Source: Polyangiaceae bacterium
Lineage (GTDB): Bacteria; Myxococcota_A; Polyangia; Polyangiales; Polyangiaceae
Direction of reading: 5' to 3'
Assembly: GCA_016715885.1 (NCBI GenBank)
Contig: JADJXL010000006.1
Span: 20,750 to 84,749 of the forward strand
Length of the DNA: 64,000 nt
Position 1 is the first letter of the stretch; every line of letters begins with the position of its first letter. This document shows, piece after piece, positions 15,763 through 24,894 of the stretch. The notes below the pieces were generated by a model. It had not been told where the DNA came from. It saw only the letters and a program-made list of their open reading frames with translations, and did not search any database. A program made the translations under genes and the position numbers.

Positions 15763-16145
15763 GCGAAGCTATGCAACAGCAACCAGCCAAGACCAGGAGG
15801 CCGGGGGCCGGACGGAGACCGAGGGCAGGGACTCCGGCATCGCACACCAAGGCGTGGCGTTTTACCGATGCACAGGCGGCGCTCTTGGACGCTGTTTTGA
15901 AAAACAAGCGGCTGTCGGATGCTCGATTGTATATTTTTGAAAACCTTTTGCGGGATGCCGAGGGAATTGGTGAATTCCAGGCATTGACGCAAAAAGTTCG
16001 GGAGGAAATGCTGGCGCAGTTCGGTCCCGATCCGAGCACACTTTGTCCGCATTGTGGGCAAACGAGTACACTTCTGAGAGCCACCAAATCGACCATTCAC
16101 GTGCGATGCGATCAGGGGCATACGTGGTCGATACCCAATAAGTGA
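15759..16145 (+). CDS. Small zinc-ribbon protein co-translated with Rep
   Basis: A 128-residue protein starting in the ATGA overlap with the Rep-like gene. The N-terminus is basic (TRRPGAGRRPRAGTP), the middle helical (ALLDAVLKNKRLSDARLYIFENLL). The C-terminus has CPHCG followed 20 residues later by C.QGH, a likely Cys2-CysHis zinc site. Coupling with Rep suggests a replication or copy-control accessory role. No family recognised. Confidence 0.75.
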   Translation: MSEAMQQQPAKTRRPGAGRRPRAGTPASHTKAWRFTDAQAALLDAVLKNKRLSDARLYIFENLLRDAEGIGEFQALTQKVREEMLAQFGPDPSTLCPHCGQTSTLLRATKSTIHVRCDQGHTWSIPNK

Positions 16146-16162
16146 AAGGGTTTTGATAACAA

Positions 16163-16630
16163 ATGGTCGTGGATGAACTCGTGCAATTGGAGCCCGAGGA
16201 GGCTTTTGCCACCATCACGAGTTTGCTCGTTGCCGATGTAGACAAGAACAGACTTGCAGCGCTTTTCAGTGATTGTGCGGACGCTGCAAATACGCGCGGC
16301 AATCGCGAGAACGAGCGAATGTTTCTCTTGGCGGAGCTCGTGACCGGTGGAACGTCTCCGACAACCGCCAATTTCGAGGAAATTCGCAGCCGGGCCAATA
16401 TGATGCTCGCTTTGCACGAGCAGCAAAAACTATCGCCAAGAATGGCAGAATCGCCGCCCAAGGTTGAGCCGGCAGCTGCGGAAGCGAAGGCGTTGGCGGA
16501 ATCGCCAACGGCTGCGCCCTCCGAGGTCGCGCTGGCGGAGTCGCCAGCAGTATCACCGGCAGCGGCAGCCGAAGCATCGAGCGCTGCACCCGAGCCACAA
16601 GTCCGCCGACGAACTCGGAAAAAGAAGTAG
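16163..16630 (+). CDS. Unknown protein with Ala/Pro/Glu-rich tail
   Basis: A 155-residue protein 17 bp after the zinc-ribbon gene. The first 90 residues are helical (LEPEEAFATITSLLV, MMLALHEQQK). The second half is low-complexity Ala/Pro/Ser/Glu with the repeated motif LAESP, ending in basic VRRRTRKKK. It appears to be the third gene of the Rep operon. Function unknown. Confidence 0.7.
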   Translation: MVVDELVQLEPEEAFATITSLLVADVDKNRLAALFSDCADAANTRGNRENERMFLLAELVTGGTSPTTANFEEIRSRANMMLALHEQQKLSPRMAESPPKVEPAAAEAKALAESPTAAPSEVALAESPAVSPAAAAEASSAAPEPQVRRRTRKKK

Positions 16631-17071
16631 CTTGCTTGTTGGTACTCGGGGTCGCCTAAGAAAACGGAAAAAGCGACCGCTAAGCCCCTTCTGCGGCGTC
16701 GCATCGGGGTCGCTGGAGCGGACTCAACACTCGTCCAGATGGAGCGCAATCGAGAATCGCTTTCGATGGGTCAACGTGCAGATTTCACGTGCCGTGCAGG
16801 TCATCTCGGCGGGCGTCTCGAAAACCTTGGTTTGCGAGAAAAAAGAGATGTATGGTGCGACCGCTCGAGATGACGAGCGCATCAGCGGCAGGCCGATGTG
16901 GAAGTCTCGTGGCGCCGGCTGGTGGTAAGCTCATTGGATGCAGCAAACCGACTCGACATATGCAGGCAGGCAGGCTAAACATCCGCCCCAAGCAATGATG
17001 GGGAGTTCGTGTGGGCATAAGAACTGGGTGATTTCGCTGACCGGAAATGCCAATGCAGAAGGGCCGATCTA
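16631..17071. other. 441-bp stretch without a convincing gene
   Basis: Contains one copy of a dispersed element of about 38 bp (16649-16687; core aagaaaacggaaaaa) just after the preceding stop codon, flanked by ggtcgc...gcgacc that could form a stem. The short open frames here have no ribosome-binding site or protein-like composition. A promoter for the genes at 17072 onward probably lies at its right end, but I cannot pin it. Confidence 0.5.
16649..16687 (+). repeat. Dispersed element of about 38 bp, copy 1
   Basis: Sequence around ggggtcgcctaagaaaacgg followed by aaaaagcgaccgctaagcc. Related copies lie at 48519-48558 (plus) and about 40052-40087 (minus). All share gaaaacggaaaaa and a following cg..(c)gct/tgg block. 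Two of the three begin within 20 bp after a stop codon. Confidence 0.55.
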
Positions 17072-17383
17072 ATGGGATCCAACTATGTTCAATTGACGAC
17101 TAATGACATATACGCATTAGTGCAGCTCGCAGTGGAAAAAGTTCGTTCTCAGCTCAGCGTAGAGCTCGGAGCTGGCGATATTGCCAAACTGGCCAAAGCA
17201 GCTGAGACTGAACTGCGTGAGCGCCCGCAGACCGTCTACAAAATCGTCATGATCGCTGCAGCGAGAGTCGCCCCAAACATCGGCAAAGCGGATATTGCAG
17301 CGATTGCAAAGGAGGCGGAGATAGAGTACGAGCGCCGCGGCAAAACTTTAGAAGACAAAGGTGGTGATTGGGGCGGAGCTTGA
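17072..17383 (+). CDS. Small helical protein with an internal repeat
   Basis: A 103-residue protein whose two halves resemble each other (GAGDIAKLAKAAETEL and GKADIAAIAKEAEIEYE), each followed by an R-rich turn. This suggests two copies of a helical unit. It ends 58 bp before the chosen start of the CoiA-like gene. No signal or enzyme motif; function unknown. Confidence 0.65.
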   Translation: MGSNYVQLTTNDIYALVQLAVEKVRSQLSVELGAGDIAKLAKAAETELRERPQTVYKIVMIAAARVAPNIGKADIAAIAKEAEIEYERRGKTLEDKGGDWGGA

Positions 17384-17441
17384 AATCAACAAGTTTCCCC
17401 GTCGAAAAAGGATCGGAGGGTTAAAGGATCGGAGGGTTGAG

Positions 17442-19424
17442 GTGCGGCGAAGGGTGCATCCGTGTCCAGGAATTCCGCAAAGCGGCGACGTCAAGCTACC
17501 CTACGGAATGGCGCCGGACGGCCGACTCCTGCACATCTCCGAGGTGAAGAAGGGGCTTGCCTGCGGATGCGTCTGCCCGAGCTGCAGCGGCAAGCTGATC
17601 GCGAACAAAGGACCGATAAAAACGCATCACTTTGCACATCACTCGGATCGGAACTGCGTCGCCGCATATGAGACGATGCTGCACATGCTCGGCAAACAGG
17701 TGATCGCCGATCAGAAGCAGGTGATGCTGCCGCCGGTCGTCGCCAAGTACAAAGGTTGTACGAAGAGCATTTGCGACGCGGTGATGTTCACGCTCGATGA
17801 GGTCGTCATCGAGCCGGACATGGGGGGCATGCGCCCCGACATCCTCGGTCGTCGCAGAGTCGAAGATGGTACCAAGGAGCTTTTCATTGAGGTTGCTGTC
17901 ACGCATCCGTGCGAGCCGGAAAAGAAGGAACTCATCCGCGAGCGCAAGGTGGCGGCCATTGAGATAGACCTCTCGAAAGTGCCTGGGAATGCTTCTCAGG
18001 AGGAGATGGAGCAGGCCATTATCACCACTGCCCCTCGAATTTGGCTGTTCAATGCCCGAGAGGAGAATGCCAAAGAACGATTGCAGGCCGAGTTCGAGCG
18101 CATGGCTGCCGAGGATCTCGCGCGTGAATTGCGAATGCGCCAAGAGAAGCAGGCAAAGCTCGACGCACAGGCGGAACGGCTCGCGGAGTCGTTTCGAACA
18201 ATCAGAACTGTGCCGCTAGGGACAGGCTCGCGGGCGGACCAGGATCTCGTGGATCTCGTGCTTGACACCAGCCTGCGGGATCTCGTCGGAATTCAATTCC
18301 CCGGCAACGTGTGCTTCGCCGTCGCAGCCCAAGTCTGGCAGGTGGCCATTCTGGACTGGCTCATCCTCGACCAGCGCGGCCTTCGTTGGGAGTTCGAGAC
18401 GGCGCATGTGCTGAAACAACTTCGACAACGTGGTCTCGTGCGGCGACAGTTCGCCGATGACATCAGCGTGGAACTGGCCGACGCCGTTCGGATCAGGCAA
18501 GTTGACTTCAACTCGCCGCGGGAGTCCGTTGATGCGTATCTCAGCCACCTTGCAGCGCAACGCATAATAAACCAACAATCTGGCAGGTGGCACCGCAACG
18601 AACGGACTGCGAAAGAAGCCCAGATGCTCCGGGCTCGGGCGGATGGACGTCACCGGGTGGCTCAGCTCGAAGACCGGATAAAAAAGCTCGGGGGGAAGCA
18701 CGGGCTGGATGTAGCGCAATGGATGCGTACCCAGCATAGCGGGCTCGCGGGCTCGCCGGCGGCGCTGGCGATGGCGGGCGGAGGGGACTACGATAATCTG
18801 GATAACCACCTGAGGCGGCTGGAACGCATGCGAGAGTTCGGAGCTTACCCCGAAGAGAACCTTCTCGGTCTGCCCCTCGAAAAGGAGCAGCAAGCTCGCC
18901 GCGAGGAACAGCGACTCGCACGAGAAAAGGCCGAACAGGAGAGGGAGGAGCGGGCGCGGAAGGCCGAGCAGGAGAGGGAGGAGCGGGCGCGGAAGGCCGC
19001 CGAGGAAGCCCGTGAGGCGAACGCACGGCGGAGGCAAGTGCTAATCGAGCGGCTCGTCGCTTCTGCTGGCGAGAGTGAAGTCGAAGCCTGGATAGACCGG
19101 CCGTTGCAATCACTGGGAGGCGTATCAATAAAAGTAATTGAAGGGTTCAGCGAGGATCAGGAGCGCGCCGCCTATAGCGAGCTGATGGATGAACGAAAGC
19201 GGCGGAATGAAGAATGGCTGCACAAATTGAAAGTCAACGAACTCCAGGAGACCCTGCGCAAGGAAGCCCGGCGCTACCGAGATGAAGAATGGGTTGACTT
19301 TTGGATGCGCGCGGCGAACTCGTTTCTCAAGAACCAACGTCCCTTGGACGTTTGCATCGACAAGGCAGGGCTTGAAAGGTGTCGCGAGGCGCTCAAGGTT
19401 GCGACTCGAAAGCGTCGAGGGTAG
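17442..19424 (+). CDS. CoiA-like nuclease domain protein with long coiled coil
   Basis: The GTG at 17442 is chosen because ggaggg lies 5 nt upstream. The N-terminus has the CoiA-like zinc-finger signature (CVCPSCSGKLIANKG..KTHHFAHH). A PD-(D/E)xK-type core follows (MRPDILG, then ELFIEVAVTH). From about residue 480 there is a highly charged coiled coil with repeats of EQEREERARKA. The last 130 residues are helical and unknown. CoiA acts in competence in Gram-positives, but this wide family also occurs on mobile elements; DNA processing or defence is more likely here. At 660 residues it is about twice CoiA length. Confidence 0.78.
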   Translation: MRRRVHPCPGIPQSGDVKLPYGMAPDGRLLHISEVKKGLACGCVCPSCSGKLIANKGPIKTHHFAHHSDRNCVAAYETMLHMLGKQVIADQKQVMLPPVVAKYKGCTKSICDAVMFTLDEVVIEPDMGGMRPDILGRRRVEDGTKELFIEVAVTHPCEPEKKELIRERKVAAIEIDLSKVPGNASQEEMEQAIITTAPRIWLFNAREENAKERLQAEFERMAAEDLARELRMRQEKQAKLDAQAERLAESFRTIRTVPLGTGSRADQDLVDLVLDTSLRDLVGIQFPGNVCFAVAAQVWQVAILDWLILDQRGLRWEFETAHVLKQLRQRGLVRRQFADDISVELADAVRIRQVDFNSPRESVDAYLSHLAAQRIINQQSGRWHRNERTAKEAQMLRARADGRHRVAQLEDRIKKLGGKHGLDVAQWMRTQHSGLAGSPAALAMAGGGDYDNLDNHLRRLERMREFGAYPEENLLGLPLEKEQQARREEQRLAREKAEQEREERARKAEQEREERARKAAEEAREANARRRQVLIERLVASAGESEVEAWIDRPLQSLGGVSIKVIEGFSEDQERAAYSELMDERKRRNEEWLHKLKVNELQETLRKEARRYRDEEWVDFWMRAANSFLKNQRPLDVCIDKAGLERCREALKVATRKRRG

Positions 19425-19640
19425 TCCTCGATTCTGGGCTCGTCGTTGGGACGGCAAAGTTCCCATGTCAATTTGCACCCGATTCATGGGTTTCTGTGGG
19501 TTTTGTTGATGTGTTTGAAGCCTGCGATGCACATTGTTGGCGCGGCACAGGTCGACATGTTGGCATACGCGAAGTAGCCCCCGGCCCAAGCGCAAGACAA
19601 AGGCGCGTGGGACCGGGCTTTCGCTTATGACTTCTGTCAG

Positions 19641-20141
19641 CTACGCCGCCTTGTCAAAGCTGGCTTCTAAGTCGATGCCGTCTCGCTTTGCTCGTGCAAG
19701 ACCATTCTCCAGGTACTGGACAACGCGTCGCTTGCCGAGCGACATCACCGTGCCATCGTTTTTGAACATCCCCTGGTAAATTGTAAAAACGTCGTTTTCC
19801 TCCCAGGGAACCCCGAAATACATCATGGCGACCAGTTTCCAGACGTCTGTACGAGGAAGAGCGTGTAGCGCGTCATCGAGAGCTTTTTTGGCTGGCGGTG
19901 GTGAGAGCAAGTCTTCGTCCACGAATTGCGCTATCTCAGCCATTGATTTCCTTTCCCGATATCGCGGATCGGCTTCATACTCTTCCTGGCGCTTCTTCGT
20001 CAGCTCGATGATGTTCAAGAGAATCGCCTCGAACCGTCCAACTGGCCGCCGCTGATTCCGAATATGTCGGGCAGCGGTCTGCCGAGACTCGCCGGTCTTT
20101 TCCCTGCGCTCGCGAACGAGTTTTTTGAATTTGCTGGGCAT
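19641..20141 (-). CDS. Unknown basic N-terminal protein, possible DNA-binding
   Basis: The start MPSKFKKLVRERREKTGES at 20141 is preferred over an upstream one because it opens with the basic pattern KxxxxxRxxxTGESRQTAARH, a motif at the start of several short bacterial DNA- or RNA-interacting proteins. The 166-residue product is otherwise helical and acidic (LPRTDVWKLVAMMYFGVPWEEND). It is convergent with the CoiA-like gene. I do not recognise a full-length family. Confidence 0.65.
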   Translation of the reverse strand: MPSKFKKLVRERREKTGESRQTAARHIRNQRRPVGRFEAILLNIIELTKKRQEEYEADPRYRERKSMAEIAQFVDEDLLSPPPAKKALDDALHALPRTDVWKLVAMMYFGVPWEENDVFTIYQGMFKNDGTVMSLGKRRVVQYLENGLARAKRDGIDLEASFDKAA

Positions 20142-20330
20142 GAGAGCATCTTCCTCGACAACCGCGCGCATCGCAGCCCCCCCTGTCGACGCTCGCGGTG
20201 AAGAAGACGCACCTATCCCGGCTCTGAGGACATCCCTCTTCGCCCCGCGCCGAGGGTCCTGGGGGGCGGACCAAGGCGGGGTAATGCCGGAGCGGCGGCG
20301 GCCGAAAGTATTGCCATCGATTTGCCGAAG

Positions 20331-20600
20331 TCAACCCCAGCGGTGGAAGCCGGGGGGTCTTGCTCCGAACCGCTCCTTCAATGCCGCGATGGCTGTCTCG
20401 TCGCTCGACTTGAATATGACGTCCACCCAATAATCCGGCTTACTGTATATCGAAGACGTATTCTGGTTGAACTGAATCGTCAAAACGGTATCTGGCGGGG
20501 TTGGGATAACCTCGGCCGCCCCAAAGCCAGTTTCGGACGTACCCTTGATCCACCCTCGTGAAGTCAGGTGCATGTCGTAGCTTTCGCGATCTGCTGCCAT
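20331..20600 (-). CDS. Small unknown protein
   Basis: An 89-residue product (MAADRESYDMHLTSRGWIKGT) preceded on the minus strand by an aggag-like site. It is mixed alpha/beta and Trp-containing, without motifs. It follows the next gene (20625-21209) by 24 bp and is probably in one transcript with it. Function unknown. Confidence 0.55.
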   Translation of the reverse strand: MAADRESYDMHLTSRGWIKGTSETGFGAAEVIPTPPDTVLTIQFNQNTSSIYSKPDYWVDVIFKSSDETAIAALKERFGARPPGFHRWG

Positions 20601-20624
20601 TACGTCCTCCTTCGCGCAGACGCT

Positions 20625-21209
20625 CTACCGCACGTTGTCTGGAATCGCAAACGCGCCTTCCGAATTCATACCGAACGTGCAGTACATCGGGAGTAAGTTC
20701 TGACCTCGGGCATACAAGTGCCCCGCGTTCTCAAACATTGCCTTCGCAATGGATCCGAAGTCGATATGCAGGCGATATACGCGTGCGGTGCTTCCTTCTT
20801 GCACTGTAATATTCGGAAGCCGAATGCCGCAATCAGACTCATCACCCTCTGGTGGAGGCAATCCTTCCACGTTGGCCGCTCGACATTCGATCAGGGATGC
20901 CTCTTTATATCCCACGTTCACGACCAAATAGCGGCCTGAAGGAAGCTCCGAGAGCGCCTTCCATTCACCAATCGTATGCGGTAACTCTGTCGGGTGATGG
21001 GCAGAAAGTACAGCAAGTGCCATGGGCTCGTCGATGGGGCCAGCGACCCTATAAGGCGATCCCTTTCCGCTATGCCACTCCTCCACATAAAATTGTCCAG
21101 GCCCAAGTTCGATTACATACCTCGTGCCAGGCTTGGGATCGCTGTTCTTCCCATAGCGGAACACCGTGCGGACGACTTCTAGCTGAGGAGGTTTGGCGGG
21201 CGCGTTCAT
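20625..21209 (-). CDS. Unknown beta-rich protein
   Basis: The start MNAPAKPPQLEVVRT at 21209 is chosen; the upstream extension to 21308 has no ribosome-binding site. The 194-residue product is rich in beta strands (RYVIELGPGQFYVEEWHSG, RYLVVNVGYKEASLIE) and ends in FAIPDNVR. No signal peptide. Its upstream side faces the first paired-operator cluster at 21480. Family unknown. Confidence 0.65.
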   Translation of the reverse strand: MNAPAKPPQLEVVRTVFRYGKNSDPKPGTRYVIELGPGQFYVEEWHSGKGSPYRVAGPIDEPMALAVLSAHHPTELPHTIGEWKALSELPSGRYLVVNVGYKEASLIECRAANVEGLPPPEGDESDCGIRLPNITVQEGSTARVYRLHIDFGSIAKAMFENAGHLYARGQNLLPMYCTFGMNSEGAFAIPDNVR

Positions 21210-21479
21210 GATGGCGCACGTTAGTTTGACTAGGAGTCGGAAGTCAACGGGTGCCGAGGACCACTCGTCACGAGACGGAGTCGAGTTCATCGAGTTCTCG
21301 AAAGGCAAATCTCAATTGCCCACCGTCTGGACGAGTTTCGATGTGCCCGTAGTCCTACCGTTTTCTGACACGACCCTACACGCGCTCGGTAAAGGAATGT
21401 TACCGGGTGTGACCGACCGATCCAGAGCGGCTCCACCAGGCGCCCTTCGGCGCCCTCGCTCGCGTGGTCGCTCGGCCGT

Positions 21480-21546
21480 GTACAGATGTCCGCACGCAAG
21501 TGCGGGTCTAACAAGTTTCAAGTTTCATGGTTGTGTACAGATGTCC
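21480..21546. promoter_or_regulatory. Operator-like palindrome pair, 55 bp apart
   Basis: Two copies of gtacagatgtcc, at 21480-21491 and 21535-21546, in the context gtgtacagatgtccgca. Immediately after the first copy is a perfect hairpin, ccgcac-gcaa-gtgcgg (21490-21505). Confidence 0.8.
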
Positions 21547-21671
21547 GCAAGCGCCTTACTGACGCGCCGGATGCTGGATGTTGCTGAGCGAAACGGACGC
21601 GCTCGATCGTCTGGTCGCTGCATCGTGAAGGCACGGTCGGCGAACGAGCATGAGCGCACGCTTTGCTTTGT

Positions 21672-21739
21672 GTACAAATGTACGCACGTGATAGAAGATG
21701 TTGTTGCGTGTATGCCATATGTTGTGTGTACAGATGTCC
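21672..21739 (+). promoter_or_regulatory. Operator pair 56 bp apart on the promoter of the 21767 gene
   Basis: Copies gtacaaatgtac (21672-21683) and gtacagatgtcc (21728-21739). The second copy fills the spacer of a plausible promoter: -35 ttgtgt at 21722-21727, 16-bp spacer, -10 tatgtt at 21744-21749, then start codon at 21767. A bound protein would block RNA polymerase. Confidence 0.75.
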
Positions 21740-21766
21740 GCGCTATGTTCGCCATGGGAGGGCATC

Positions 21767-22042
21767 GTGGATGACAAGCGAGGGTTCTCGTTGGGGGAAG
21801 TCGTGCAGACTCGGGGGTCGAGGGATGTGTTCACGCGTGAGGAAGTGCTGGGATGTTTGCTTCGGCACGCAAACGGCGACTGGGGGGACCTCGAAGAAGA
21901 GGACAAGCGAGCAAACGAGTTGGCGTTGAAGGACGATGAACGCCTTGTGAGCGCCTACAAGTTCGACGACGGTCGGAAGATGTACATCATCACCGAGTGG
22001 GACAGGTCGTATACGACCGTGCTGCTTCCGGAGGAGTATTGA
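21767..22042 (+). CDS. Plasmid-associated small protein (ThrThrValLeuLeuProGluGluTyr family)
   Basis: The GTG at 21767 has gggagg 5 nt upstream. The 91-residue product carries the signature of a small protein found next to plasmid and mobile-element genes: GDWGDL..EDKRANELAL, RLVSAY, and a C-terminal IITEWDRS.TTVLLPEEY. It is often annotated only as plasmid-related; no function is established that I know of. Its promoter overlaps an operator copy, so it is likely controlled by the same regulator as parA. Confidence 0.82.
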   Translation: MDDKRGFSLGEVVQTRGSRDVFTREEVLGCLLRHANGDWGDLEEEDKRANELALKDDERLVSAYKFDDGRKMYIITEWDRSYTTVLLPEEY

Positions 22043-22186
22043 GAAAGACTGATTGGAGCGACTTCTTAGAGAGCCGCACGGCGCCCTCGCGTTGGCGCTC
22101 GTCGAGATTCACGAGGCCGCTTGTCATCGAGCGCATCAAGCGCGCTTTCCGCTTGGCGCCCCTCAAGGAAGCTGAGTCCGTCGTGC

Positions 22187-22253
22187 GGACATCTGTACAC
22201 GTCCATTTGCTAATGAATTCGGAACGCAACGCTGAAGTTGCGTACAGATGTCC
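22187..22253. promoter_or_regulatory. Operator-like palindrome pair, 55 bp apart, inverted orientation
   Basis: Copies ggacatctgtac (22187-22198) and gtacagatgtcc (22242-22253). Taken with flanks they form an inverted repeat (gtgcggacatctgtac against gtacagatgtccac). It lies just downstream of the small plasmid-associated gene and before a convergent gene end. Confidence 0.78.
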
Positions 22254-22283
22254 ACGAGCGGCTTCGGAACCAGTACACGTGAA

Positions 22284-22733
22284 TCAGCGTGCCCGACGCT
22301 TCGCTTCGGATTGCTCGGCGATGAGCGCGACGATTTGTTCGGCTACGACGGCGACAGCACTCCGCTTCTTGGAGGGCGCTCCTGGCGTGGGTGCATTGAA
22401 CTTGTCCTGCTCCCTTCCAACAAAACCCTTCGTCACTGGGTCATACTCGATACCGAGTTCGTCTGTGATCCTCCTCGCGGGCGGGCCCTCGACATAGAGG
22501 AAGAATCGATCGTCTTCCACAACGGCACTTACAGAACCGTGAAACATGTGCGTGATCGTGCGGACTCCATAGGAAGGTTTGCTAACGCTGTACCCTGTGG
22601 TCTTGGCGGTTGTCTCAATTGCGTCCAGTAGTTCGTGGGCAGCAACCTCGCGATCTTTGTAATGAGACGCAGGATCAAGCTGTAGATGTGCTTTGACAAA
22701 GATGGTCTTGGCTTCGGTAGTTTCGTAGGACAT
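22284..22733 (-). CDS. Unknown protein with Lys/Arg-rich C-terminus
   Basis: The start MSYETTEAKTIFVKAHL at 22733 is chosen; the longer frame is not protein-like. The 149-residue product has an N-terminal mixed domain with aromatic strands (VEDDRFFLYVEGPPARRITDEL) and a C-terminal helix with basic end (EQIVALIAEQSEAKRRAR). It is divergent from the HNH gene with 150 bp between. No family recognised. Confidence 0.6.
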   Translation of the reverse strand: MSYETTEAKTIFVKAHLQLDPASHYKDREVAAHELLDAIETTAKTTGYSVSKPSYGVRTITHMFHGSVSAVVEDDRFFLYVEGPPARRITDELGIEYDPVTKGFVGREQDKFNAPTPGAPSKKRSAVAVVAEQIVALIAEQSEAKRRAR

Positions 22734-22883
22734 GGCGTTCTCTACCACGCCGATTGTGCATGCGCTGCCCCTCGGGCCGAGCGACGATGGTACAATTGCA
22801 GCCGGACCCTTGCGGCATGAGGGCGCCCAACTACGCTTGGACAGCGGGCGCTCGGAGCTTGCGCTCGCGGTTCGAGAGGAAAC

Positions 22884-23885
22884 ATGCCCAGGCCCAATGC
22901 TCGCTCGACGCAATGTTGTATCTACTGCTTGGAGGAGAAGGACGAATCCAAGTTCAACACGGAGCACGTAATCCCGCGATCATTCGGTGTGTTCGAGAAC
23001 AATCTCGTGCTCAAGTGTGTATGTAAGAAGTGTAACGATTTATTCGGCAGCGAATTCGACGAGAAATTGGCACGGGATTCGATCGAGGCACCGGAACGAG
23101 TGCGCGCCGGCTTGAAAGAAGCCTCCAAGTTTCAGACACGCGGCAAGCGAAGTACACTTCAAGTCCGCATCAACGAAGAGGGGCCGCTCAAGGGCGCGTA
23201 TGCCTTTTATGTACCGGGGGGCGACGAGCGATCTTTGAACATTACCCTGGCTCCGCAGGTCGGCTTTGCAGAGTCGGCGGAGGGGCCGTTCGAGTGGTTC
23301 CTTCTCGACGACATTCCCACCAAGGATGAATTGACTGCGCAAGGTTATGGGCGTGACACTGTCGCACGCTCCGAAGGGTGTTCGATTGAGCGAGCGCAAG
23401 AAGTGCTGGAAGCCCGAGGTTATGCTCGCGGCACGATGGAAGCAAAGTACCAGCATGCGAACACGGAGATGTTGAGCAAAACGCTCGCGCAAATCGGTGA
23501 ACTCGACTTCCGTGCGATATCCAAGATTGCCTTCAATTATTTCGCAGCAACACAAACAGCCGGTATTGCACGAATGCCCGAGTTCAACGATATCCGTCGC
23601 TTCATCCGCTATGGGATCCCAGTAGCCGAAAGGCTTGTTGAAGTTCGAACCGATCCAGGAACGATCGAACGAGCGTCCGATGGTACCGCAGCTCGGGGCC
23701 ACTACCTCACCGTGCAGACATCGGGACATCGTATCATTGCTCAAGTCTCGCTGCTGTTGCGTCTGCGGTACGTCGTCACACTCTCAAGAACTGCGTTTGT
23801 CATCCCATACAGCCCAGTCTCCGCACACTTCTTCGATCTCGACACCAGACGGCCCGCCCTGATCAACCCACCGCCATTATTCTGA
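22884..23885 (+). CDS. HNH endonuclease (HNH_5-type)
   Basis: A 333-residue protein. The N-terminus has CIYCLEEKDESKFNTEHVIPRSFG followed by CVCKKCND, i.e. two zinc CxxC pairs around an EH.IP motif, the HNH_5 arrangement. The remaining 260 residues are a mixed domain (GPFEWFLLDDIP, FNYFAATQTAGIARMPEF) of unknown role. Such stand-alone HNH proteins occur in defence islands and mobile elements. It lies between operator pairs. Nicking or restriction of foreign DNA is a reasonable guess. Confidence 0.85.
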   Translation: MPRPNARSTQCCIYCLEEKDESKFNTEHVIPRSFGVFENNLVLKCVCKKCNDLFGSEFDEKLARDSIEAPERVRAGLKEASKFQTRGKRSTLQVRINEEGPLKGAYAFYVPGGDERSLNITLAPQVGFAESAEGPFEWFLLDDIPTKDELTAQGYGRDTVARSEGCSIERAQEVLEARGYARGTMEAKYQHANTEMLSKTLAQIGELDFRAISKIAFNYFAATQTAGIARMPEFNDIRRFIRYGIPVAERLVEVRTDPGTIERASDGTAARGHYLTVQTSGHRIIAQVSLLLRLRYVVTLSRTAFVIPYSPVSAHFFDLDTRRPALINPPPLF

Positions 23886-24032
23886 TTGCGCTCTATTCTG
23901 ATTGCGCTCTCGTTGCTTCACGGGTCAGGTTGAATTTGCGCCCAGCCAAACGACTTTCGATCCTGCCAGGGAGCATTTCGAGCTTGACACGCTTCCGACG
24001 GCGTGCTTGTCAATTGCGGATCGGTGAAGCAG

Positions 24033-24731
24033 ATGGACGCTAAAACTCGGGGCGCTTGGATCTTCCACCACGCCAGCAAGCTCGATGCAGTCGTAAACCG
24101 TACCGACTTCGATAACATCGGTTTGGCGGGAAAGGCCGGCGTGCTCCTGTCGGTCTTGTCGGGGCAGGATGGCGTCACGGTCCCGATGCCGCGAGTCGAG
24201 GCACTCGCCCGGACGAACAACATCACCAAACTCGAGCTGCCGGGCGTCCTCGCAAAGCTGCATGAGCGGAAGCTCGTCGATCTCGGCACGGCTGGCATTA
24301 ACGTCCTTGGCGTCAGCTCGACCGAGGTGCTCTCGCACACCGCGGCGAGCATGTGCTCGCTGCCCCTTACCTCCACCGATCGAAGCATTACTCTGTCACG
24401 AATGGGCCGAAAGACTAGAGCGCAGCGTGAGCAAGAGCGGGAGATCAATGAATATATTCGTTCGTACGAATTGGGCTACCGTTTTGCGGTATGGTGGTCA
24501 AGAGATGGCGTTCGATATGGTTACAAGCAATTTCGTACCCTCGCGGAAGCAGAAGCAAAGCGTGATGCCATGATTCGAAAGAACGAAAAACCCACGCCTG
24601 CGGACTACTTTGATCGACAAGCGCATCTCGTACAGCTTCGGGTCTGGATTGAGCAAATCGCTTGCGGCGACATGACCCCAATCTCGGGATCGAGTCGAGA
24701 ATGCGTCTGTGATTGCGTGTATGCCGATTAA
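24033..24731 (+). CDS. Conserved N-terminal domain joined to an unrelated C-terminus
   Basis: The start MDAKTRGAWIFHHASKLDAV at 24033 is chosen from the conserved opening of a bacterial family with the order GAWL.HH..KL, F..I..AGK.G.LLS, ELP..L..L...LID, then VLG.....VL.HTA. Similarity ends near residue 110 (SHTAASM), where members usually continue with a different helical domain. Here a charged segment follows (RAQREQEREINEYIRSYELGYRFAVWWSRDG). This may be a deletion fusion. The family is often in island contexts; its function is unknown to me. Confidence 0.6.
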   Translation: MDAKTRGAWIFHHASKLDAVVNRTDFDNIGLAGKAGVLLSVLSGQDGVTVPMPRVEALARTNNITKLELPGVLAKLHERKLVDLGTAGINVLGVSSTEVLSHTAASMCSLPLTSTDRSITLSRMGRKTRAQREQEREINEYIRSYELGYRFAVWWSRDGVRYGYKQFRTLAEAEAKRDAMIRKNEKPTPADYFDRQAHLVQLRVWIEQIACGDMTPISGSSRECVCDCVYAD

Positions 24732-24795
24732 CGTTCTTGGCGACGAGCAGGGTATCAACGCCCGTCCATCACCCACTCATCACCCACTCGCATGT

Positions 24796-24807
24796 GGACA
24801 CCTGTAC
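24796..24807. promoter_or_regulatory. Single diverged operator copy
   Basis: ggacacctgtac, a one-base variant of the 12-bp element, with the usual gtgtgtac-like outer flank in inverse orientation (catgtggacacctgtacaca). No partner at 55 or 65 bp was found. It is 88 bp upstream of the HEPN gene start. Confidence 0.55.
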
Positions 24808-24894
24808 ACAAGGGCGACCTATGCGGCCAAGCTGTGGCGCGGACTTGCACAACGAGCTCGCGTTGGGCTAGGCTACCGCCCAGGGTGTATCAGC

